Shown piece by piece: positions 61,401 through 64,000 of a DNA stretch of 64,000 nt; position 1 is the first letter of the stretch; each line of letters begins with the position of its first letter. Location: the NCBI GenBank assembly GCA_964598535.1, contig CAZRCI010000002.1:62001-126000 (forward strand), written 5' to 3'. The notes under the pieces are model-generated. The model was not told the DNA's origin, did no database searches, and worked only from the letters and a program-made list of their open reading frames with translations. The DNA is from JALHMI01 sp964598535. GTDB lineage: Bacteria; Planctomycetota; Planctomycetia; Pirellulales; PALSA-1355. The position numbers and the translations under genes are program-made.

Positions 61401-63106
61401 GCACCTGCGGCAACGTCAGCCAGGCGACCGAGTACGACGGACCGGTCGGCACTTCGCCAATCCTTTCGCGATACACCTACACCTACGACACGGTGGGGCG
61501 TCTCAAGTCGGTCGACAACGCCGGCACCAGCGACATGCCGCACGTCGTGCTGAGCTACGGCTACGACGCCAACGGCAATCAGATTCGCGTCGAGGACAGC
61601 CTGGGTGTGGCCGTCGTTTCCACCTACGACGCCCAGAATCGCCTCAAGACGCGGGCCTGGGAGAACGCGCCCGGCATTGCTGCCGCGAACGCCGTGGATG
61701 AGGTATTGGTCGAGTTCGATTACTACCGCAACGGCACGCAAAAGGAGCTGCGCCGATACGACGTCGATGAGGTGACGGGTGCCAAGACGCTCGTCGGCCG
61801 CACGCTGCATGGCAATCTCGACGCTTCCGGCCGCGTACGGACGATCTCCCACCGCGATGCGGTCGACCAGGCGATCGCCGAGTACACCTACGGCTTCGAC
61901 AAGCTAGGGCTCGTGAAGAGCCTGCTGTACGACAACCGCGACGATCAATACGACTTCGACGTTACTTACGACTACGATGATCTCGGCCAGCTTGTCGAAG
62001 CCGACTACAGCGACGCCACCACGGCCCGCGGCATCTATCAGGACGAATTCTACAACTACGACAAGAACGGCAACCGCACGAGTTCTCATCTCCACGACGA
62101 CGGCTACGTCACCGGCCCGGGCAACCGGCTCCTGTCCGACGGCACGTTCAACTACGAGTACGACAACGACGGCAACCAGATCCGCAAAACCGACATCGCC
62201 AGCGGCGAAGTCACGGTCTTCGAGTACGACTATCGGAACCGGATGACCCGCGCCACTCGCTACAGCCAGGCACCGGAATCAGGCGGCATCATCCTGGCGG
62301 AGACGACAAACCGTTATGACGTTGATGGTCGCCGAATCGCATTCTCAACGGATGATGATGGTGCTGGTCCCAATCTGCCGCAAGAGACGCGGGTGATTCA
62401 CAACGGCGATGATACGTGGGCGGATTTCAATTCGCTCGACGAATTGTCAGCTCGTTACATGCTTGGAAGTCGTATCGATCAAATCCTCGCTGTTTCGCGG
62501 AATACTGGATCATCGAATGGTGAGACCAATTGGTATCTAACGGATCATCTGGGGACTGTTCGAGATGTCCTCAACAACACAGGAATGCTGAGCAGTCACG
62601 TTCCGTACGAGGCCTTTGGGGCAGTTGCGTTGTCCGCAGCTAACAAACTCGAAAGCCGCTTTTCCTATATGGGCCGGGAGTATCAGCCTCTAGTAAATCA
62701 ATATTACTATCGAAGCCGGCAGTATGATCCCTACGTAGCACGTTTTAACTCGGAAGACGATATCCGGTTTGATGCGAACGATTTCAATCTATTTCGCTTC
62801 GTAAACAACTCGCCATTTAGTGCGACCGATCCGACAGGGAATAGTGCCGTCTTTGCCTATTCGGTAATCACAGCAAAGGCAATTTATGCCGTAACTGCGC
62901 TTGCCATGGTATTCCAACAGGACCGTTACAAGAATGACAAGGATTATTTAAAAAAAATTGCCTTTTGCCCTATACTGTATCAGTATGAGTTCATTGCGCT
63001 CGCTCTACTCCCATGGGGCAATTTGATTGGACTGCTCTGGGGTGTAGGGAGTGAGGGAGTGACCGGATGCCCTTCGTGGTATGAGGTGTTTGGGCTTAAG
63101 CCTTAA
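46403..63106 (+). CDS. Giant modular surface protein with RHS/YD-repeat C-terminus
   Basis: 5567 residues in one frame. Order: N-terminal motif MERLEERLMLSA (27-38), the planctomycetal LEPR-type sorting motif; a repeat region to about 430; Ig/cadherin-like repeats with the recurring WTPTEAQGPG signature (about 430-1000); a region of NHL/propeller type (1290-1510); an FG-GAP/VCBS module with DxDxDG calcium loops (1546-1935); more Ig repeats with an inserted thrombospondin-C-like domain (2310-2530); CARDB-like (2613-2740); a second FG-GAP module (2746-3160); CARDB-like; Ig repeats (3296-4050); an RHS N-terminal domain (about 4290) and YD repeats to about 5370; the core motif YYRSRQYDPYVARFNSEDD (5434) and DPTGN; then a hydrophobic tip of about 90 residues. 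It is probably secreted and acts in adhesion or contact-dependent competition. The tip matches no toxin that I know. Confidence 0.9.
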   Translation: MVLRRRTRASSQPHQNQKFRRSFANPMERLEERLMLSATPADYERLVNDLVIRHQGTWDTASSIAISDANLVVAFAGKGPTDPQGVFAKLYDDQGTQLLATFQVNTTRNEAQHSPVVAADPAGNFVVAWAGRGAGDQSGVFFQRFNAQGQPLGGETLVNTTTGGVQDHPAIAMAPSGEFILAWQGVGAGDAAGVFQRRFNAAGAAQGPETLVNQTTHDQQAFPSVAIAADGSSVVSWSSRHQDGSDWAVLARTFNTAGDALTDEFFVNATTAQSQLRSRVVFEPSGNFWVSWSSYGQDGDGWGTYARQFSSSGDPLGSEQRINSATEGHQKDISLAVSRSGNLVATYASGVPDGGGWELYAQPLTSTGSGDGDAVRVHEQLGGYASGHQQFAAAAFTSANALAVVYSGNGLSDHGGVYLTSLASAATVALAPIEDQTIDELTTLAVQASATTTGGAAVTYSLERAPEGAAIDPATGAISWTPTEAQGPGVFPFTVVAALSPTQRAKEVFIVTVREVNQPPVLAPIGNRSTPEEQLLTFTVSATDADLPAQRLVFRLGDGAPTGATIDPLTGVFRWTPTEAQGPGDYPVTVIVTDLGSPEGIAQETITITVGEVNRPPVLSEIADLSIPVDGTLVVALTATDPDIPANALTYRADQLPDGATLDTATGVVRWTPTEAQANQTFPFTITVLDNGTPQLSDTISFQVTVVGVNDPPSLSPLADVTVDEQTLFTVTAVATDPNNDTLTYALDDAPAGATIDPQTGVITWTPTEAQGPGSHVFTVVVIDSGTPALSDTTVFVVTVREVNLPPVIAPIGDRAIDEQTTLSLAVIATDPDLPANFLTYALPADANPAGATIHPETGVITWTPTEAQGPGVYAFRVEVADNGDPPLTAFAEFNITVREVNLPPLLSDVAPQQIDPGQELVVIYTATDPDLPPNNLTFSIEGDARGATIVPGSAPRTAEFRWTPASDLPPGEYSFSIVVTDNATPALSDTSTLVVTVRSIANQPPSFTKGPDQTVHENSGLHAVAAWATEISPGPAGEADQSLTFLVTTDHPEYFEVAPAIAPNGTLTYTPAINAVGTALVTVRLQDNGGTANGGVDTSPAQTFSIVIEPCAFDDHLTDWTVTQDGGTAAGQGTVTADDCEALLREGDSFVVTLAQTFVVPAGAASLSFEYAALNFDTTSTGLIKDAFEAALVDSTGASLVPTHASGPQVDAFFNVTEGVGMALGSGVTVVGNVVTVSLAGIAVGTHARLLFRLANNDTDDNTSVRIVDVALPAGATLPAQNSTAKFFVVDAQAEAVFRYGVTGTTQGDFTTHAASLALRGIASSAAGDVLWTIDGASHTVAIYGPGGARLGAWQAAGLDSPEGITVWQDDVWIVDRALDQVLLFSGAASRRTGTIEPTSSFALAAGNTNPSDLVTDGTTIWVTDDAADKVFVYTVAGDLVGSWALDAANSDASGITLDPTGAASDLWTVDRVDGLVYRYADARGRLDGSQNAADTFTLVAGNIGPEGIADPPVREPTINTIGAQIEWAKYEFLLLPNSREIISTPAVIDVNGDSVPDIIFTAYTGGESTLTTGATIRALDGRTGDELWAVSSSPVPIDGASQVAVGDIDLDGSVEIIVLGSPNRVLAFEHDGTFKWVSPAIPGASQLTAGGATLADLDGDGTPEIVIGATVLNAADGSIRWTADRQLGNGIGTNSQGPLSIVADIDRDGIPEVIAGKSVFRADGTFLWNARTPQGTLISDGFPAIANLDDDAFPEIVLVANGKVYVIDHDGVAKNEGVAIRGGGRGGAPTVADFDGDGEPEIGVAGGRFYVVFETDGTERWYSPTQDQSSNVTGSSVFDLDGDGTAEILYADELFFRIYQTTSSNDLETIYELPKSSGTSQEYPIVADVDGDGSAEIVLVANTRGNFGPDQGIIVIGGPDNHPWQATRPIWNQHSYHITNVNDDGTIPRVELNSWELYNNYRRNQQITGTAIFPPTISASAPTASSAVGSTVVLTGRGAANGKLPTGSANRIVSVELNGTAVDVLDANGNFFAAVQVLPGENRYRFTAYDAVGQTVSTEVVVTGTQATAAVDFSRYADITGSFSGVYGRTSFKEEGDLLLVELATRNDGAFATDVPLLVGVKNLRTRGGGLPTVSLVGADGVLPDGTPYFDFSQYVADRRLGPGQATDSPVITFHNPGRERFDYDLVFYGRLNQAPVITSVPDVEALIGKPYTYPVTATDEDGDALTYRLLEAPAGMAIAAATGLITWTPTAAQQGNHTVVVQADDHRGGTAEQRYTLSVIPAPPNRPPVITSVPVTIAKVAEILGENEELVDLSTWEAFTFVGTEGNGVGTSVPGNWIVDASRTFVEQRNNADASVFLSDFEVDRQTIRGSFRVNDTGLAGFVDNDFIGFVFAHQSENQFYLFDWRSASENSQGSIGLRGMSVKVVDIEAPYTTRDFWHTNGNGDRVQTLYHNDIGWKNFTDYRFQLDFVSGSFVIKVWELLHDGREALLADFALADDTYASGKFGFYNYSQGQVQYRGFTRTAQTSQTYRYQVEAIDPDHDALTYALTTNPDGMAINAQTGLISWGPTAEQVGNHRVVVEVTDGRGGIATQEFIVCVEDPNGTMETLHVVDLVVEAVDTSAVVYDAQLLLVSGKIAATIVNRGPNSTPAAFTVSFFEDRNHDRQYDPTVDVLLGSTNVRRQLDSREIVSVEALLSGFVQFAGSPIYAFVDSTNAIDETDETNNTGRDLHEFIPTPGSFNPVVEWSKSTFSVLPSSNQVMMTPAVIDLNGDGIPDIVFSTFTGTTPSNANSSDGRLRAISGDDGRELWTVTDSQYRVLGTAGLAVADIDGDGLAEIVAVYTTQDRLIAFEHDGTFKWLSPTIWGGVVVGGPALADLDGDGTVEIIIGGTALNANGSIRWQGNAAGGLGRGDNGGGPLSFAADLDLDGALEVVAGRSAYRADGSLYWNAPINDGFPAIGNFDDDDYPEIVVVANGQVYILEHDGQIKRGPVAIPGGGRGGAPTIADFDGDGLPEIGVAGATRYVVFERDLTVKWSVPIQDATSHVTGSSVFDFEGDGKVEVLYADELALRIYRGEDGAVLYTFPRGSSTAYEMPLIVDVDGDGNAEIVVIANTYRFNVQGRTGIYVIGDLNDSWVPTRQIWNQHAYSVTNINDDGTIPAYPEPSWLAHNSFRLNVLPEAASARLAPDLTASWLRVEPNGTDFQLTARIGNGGSIFSPTGVSIAFYNGDPAGGGTLLGTTKVGRLEPGRFEDISIIVPADGTTDVWIVADDDGTGRGTVSESNELNNVLHAGLALQPINQPPIITSTPASGAIEGQLYTYLVVAEDHDGDLPIAYNLHIAPTGMQVEPTTGAISWVPGAGDAGVHPVQVLATDAWGGRAIQVFSLLVAGALNSRPAITSDPLHTTTLGEFYRYEVVATDAEDDDLSYSLIVAPSGMRIYAEFGILEWTPLREQIGIHEVTIRVDDGQGGVDVQQFTLTVIAPNTAPLFTSVPATQAVQNRPFVYEIAVQDADGELITVSLEPGSVGTLVAEEVRGPNDEPLQTRYRLEWTPSADDVAAGSRTISLRATDARGASVVQTVAVNVVATAPNVAPQITSTPRIVARPGVQYGYAVIATDANADPLTYALDPAEHPAGMTISAAGVIRWTPPAGLFGEHPVRVLVSDGLATATQQFTITIASQADNRGPAIVSNPPQAGRHDKEYVYDAVAADPDGDPVAWSLDAAPIGMSIHRETGAIRWTPREDQIGTHQVVLRATDPLGASTVQSFTIEVNCANTPPLILSTPPTEAAVGETYFYGVRAIDPDGDRVALSLVSGPQGMTISPTGLIRWTPGAADNNESRPVVVRVDDGDGGFAMQQFEIVVSDATNLNRAPTITSTPVFSVTIGNIYDYLVTAVDSDGDTLTYRLLVSPDWMSIDPQTGAITGTPTAEGVESVVVEVSDGTAKTTQGFALNVRLNQAPTISSSPVTAAMVGGIYRYTVKAADPDGDPLTYALLPGAPAGMTIDGFGRIVWNVPSDFNAGLPAGQSRTADVKIRVSDPRGAAATQDFTIAVAPDAQAPQVVLQIQAGSRSFTGSAEIDLGATATIVVTAYDNVGVTSLVLEIDGQIVPLDAQGRATITAETLFDKQLVARARDAAGNEGTASGTLRVATSGSRNRPNVSDPTLPPHPGFAAGDTREPIVTITSPAFNASVTNLTPIIGTIDDPEDNLWYWRVYTARFDQLDLTQIDINDPDLKMIAQGTQEIHAGEIAKFDPSAFSNDPYAILVAAFDVNGRGYVAATVVTIEGNVKLGAFRLEFTDLSIPLAGIPISVTRVYDTHDASRQGDFGYGWTLGVKDARILEVGAIGDGGGFDPGANTFVPGKTKVYITNPAGQRVGFTYQERLTSGGFFGAVFEAYFVPDPGVYDKLTIDDPQVFRGGILGAFGEGINPDVYTLTTADGTRYRYNQHTGLQSITDLSGNVVTFTSAGIKHSSGVEVKFVRDNRGRITEIIDPAGNKLLYGYNAAGDLVSFTSQTQLTTTFKYHAAQAHYLDEIVDPLGRRAVKTEYDDQGRILRVIDAAGNVVEYDHSLEGFERIRDAAGNWTALKYDNYGNVVEERRGEHVVTLPSGGEQTAYDSIVRTQYIHERDGVKSPNRDKEWQVTQVYLDVLGNTVKEVTTEYDYDARGNVVKVTDVVGGQTLVREFAYDAKNNVTRVKDELGRQTLFTYDAKGNLREVVNAEGNKSLTAFDGQGRVTSYTDFNGNVTTFVYAGSQSQPSEIRNPGHTDAAPNARKFEYNAFGQTTKITDEEGIVTEYHYDNAGRLTYERIGADAPVRSIYQGQNLSRRIVARSEVESGASDIVTEYGYYDNDLLRFEIDALGAVTGYEYDANGNRTFLGRWNTKADYDADVAAKAASPATVFAGRYPRATFEHVFVYDRLNRLDYEIDDVQLALAEQGGIPLDQITVRLDYDYDSAGNRTEVVDRNGRKRTFEYDERNRMIAEFWWQFDVTSGQEEVIRSFTWQYCTCGNVSQATEYDGPVGTSPILSRYTYTYDTVGRLKSVDNAGTSDMPHVVLSYGYDANGNQIRVEDSLGVAVVSTYDAQNRLKTRAWENAPGIAAANAVDEVLVEFDYYRNGTQKELRRYDVDEVTGAKTLVGRTLHGNLDASGRVRTISHRDAVDQAIAEYTYGFDKLGLVKSLLYDNRDDQYDFDVTYDYDDLGQLVEADYSDATTARGIYQDEFYNYDKNGNRTSSHLHDDGYVTGPGNRLLSDGTFNYEYDNDGNQIRKTDIASGEVTVFEYDYRNRMTRATRYSQAPESGGIILAETTNRYDVDGRRIAFSTDDDGAGPNLPQETRVIHNGDDTWADFNSLDELSARYMLGSRIDQILAVSRNTGSSNGETNWYLTDHLGTVRDVLNNTGMLSSHVPYEAFGAVALSAANKLESRFSYMGREYQPLVNQYYYRSRQYDPYVARFNSEDDIRFDANDFNLFRFVNNSPFSATDPTGNSAVFAYSVITAKAIYAVTALAMVFQQDRYKNDKDYLKKIAFCPILYQYEFIALALLPWGNLIGLLWGVGSEGVTGCPSWYEVFGLKP

Positions 63107-63141
63107 CTGAAACTGTCACGTTTTGCGTTTTTCGATGAAGC

Positions 63142-63924
63142 GTGCGGGTTGGCACGCCCACGAACATAAGCAAACCTCGGGTGGCACGCCCTGAGGCACG
63201 AAGGGCGTGCATGAGCGTGGGCAGGTTCACCGATGTCCGGCTTGCCCATCCGACGTTAGGATTGGTCCACCACGCCCATCGCTGCGCTCTGGGTGTGCCA
63301 CCCTGTTTGTTTTTGCTCTCTTTTTAACTTTTTAATCATTGACGATACTGGAGTAGGTATAATCCGCGCGCCAGGTTGGCACACCCACGACATAAGCAAA
63401 CCTCGGGTGGCACGCCCTGAGGCACGAAGGGCGTGCTGATGGAGCGCTTGATTTGCCAGAGGCCGCCCTACGAACACGTACCAAGCTGAGACCAGCACGC
63501 CCATCGCTGCGCTCTGGGCGTGCCACCTGGGATTGCTGTGGCTACCTTTTTGGTGAATAAATCCAATAGGCTTTGGTCCATGCTAGTCGATTCCGACTCC
63601 CTGAAGGGCGGCGAGCCGTGAGAATCATTAACCCGGCATCGGGCGGGTTGGCACGCCCACGACATAAGCAATCCTGGGGTGGCACGTCCCTGAGGCACGA
63701 AGGGCGTGCTGATGAACTGCGAGTAGGATTGCCGATGGCTGCTGTTCGAAATCAAACATTAGTTTTCCACGCCACGCCCATCGCTGCGCTCTGGGCGTGC
63801 CACCTGGGATTGCTGTGGCTACCTTTTTGGTGAATAAATCCAATAGGCTTTGGTCCATGCTAGTCGATTCCGACTCCCTGAAGGGCGGCGAGCCGTGAGA
63901 ATTATTAACCCGGCATCGGGCAAT
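63142..63924. repeat. Cluster of composite inverted repeats and a 149-bp direct repeat
   Basis: Unit A (containing GTGGCACGCCCTGAGGCACG, then AAGGGCGTGC) occurs at about 63146-63210, 63374-63437 and 63645-63709. Unit B (CACGCCCATCGCTGCGCTCT, then GGGCGTGCCAC) occurs at about 63268-63303, 63491-63528 and 63766-63804 in inverted relation to A, so each A-B pair can fold back. The segment 63496-63644 is repeated at 63773-63921 with one mismatch. No protein is encoded. Confidence 0.85.
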
Positions 63925-64000
63925 AGCTATTTTCGCAAACGTCGTAAAAGGATCGACGACCCCGGGCATGCCCGCGAGCTTACCTTCTCATGCTACAAGC

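Overview
The window looks like chromosomal DNA of a planctomycete (Planctomycetota, probably a Pirellulales-type or related member). The clues are a giant secreted-type protein whose N-terminus carries the MERLEERLMLSA motif (the planctomycetal LEPR-type motif), an imuA-imuB-dnaE2 mutasome cassette, a cobalamin-binding radical SAM protein of the DUF4070 type, and many short lineage-specific proteins. This is inference from gene content; there is no rRNA and only one tRNA.

Layout. Positions 1-7900 are the promoter-proximal part of a CRISPR array with 110 apparently identical 36-bp repeats and 109 complete spacers; it runs off the left edge. A leader-like gap, a fused cas4-cas1 gene and cas2 follow on the minus strand. 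No interference gene lies anywhere in the window. Positions 10.9-22.2 kb hold ordinary chromosome: a TPR protein, a decayed histidine kinase, small zinc-ribbon and hypothetical genes, the radical SAM gene (whose stop codon lies in a 160-bp MITE-like element), an RRM RNA-binding protein and the damage-tolerance operon imuA-imuB-dnaE2.

Positions 22924-43950 form a 21-kb integrative element inserted into the 3' end of tRNA-Asn, bounded by a 16-bp direct repeat. It carries a tyrosine integrase, two AlpA/excisionase-like proteins, a primase-helicase with a TGACGRT repeat cluster next to it, a second tyrosine recombinase, and a defence-type cargo: an OLD-like ATPase-TOPRIM nuclease with a small membrane partner, a DNA methyltransferase, a type IIG restriction-modification protein with two C8 tracts and a palindrome inside its gene, and a tightly overlapping four-gene operon (winged-helix protein, membrane protein, PD-(D/E)XK nuclease, CxCxxC protein) that matches no system I know. 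Decayed copies of the small-membrane-protein and methyltransferase genes in the right half show that the island is composite. The attachment core lies inside the integrase reading frame: in the excised circle the frame would read straight through the core into 56 more codons at the island's left end and then to the excisionase-like gene, whereas in the integrated form the last 15 codons are antisense tRNA sequence.

Positions 44.0-46.4 kb are chromosome again, with a lipoprotein/zinc-ribbon paralogue of an island gene and an orphan XRE regulator. Positions 46403-63106 are one 5567-codon gene for a giant modular surface protein: Ig/cadherin-like repeats, two copies of an FG-GAP-type beta-propeller module, CARDB-like domains, then an RHS/YD-repeat shell with a variable C-terminal tip. 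Base composition changes sharply at module borders and at the tip. The last 0.9 kb is a cluster of short inverted and direct repeats.
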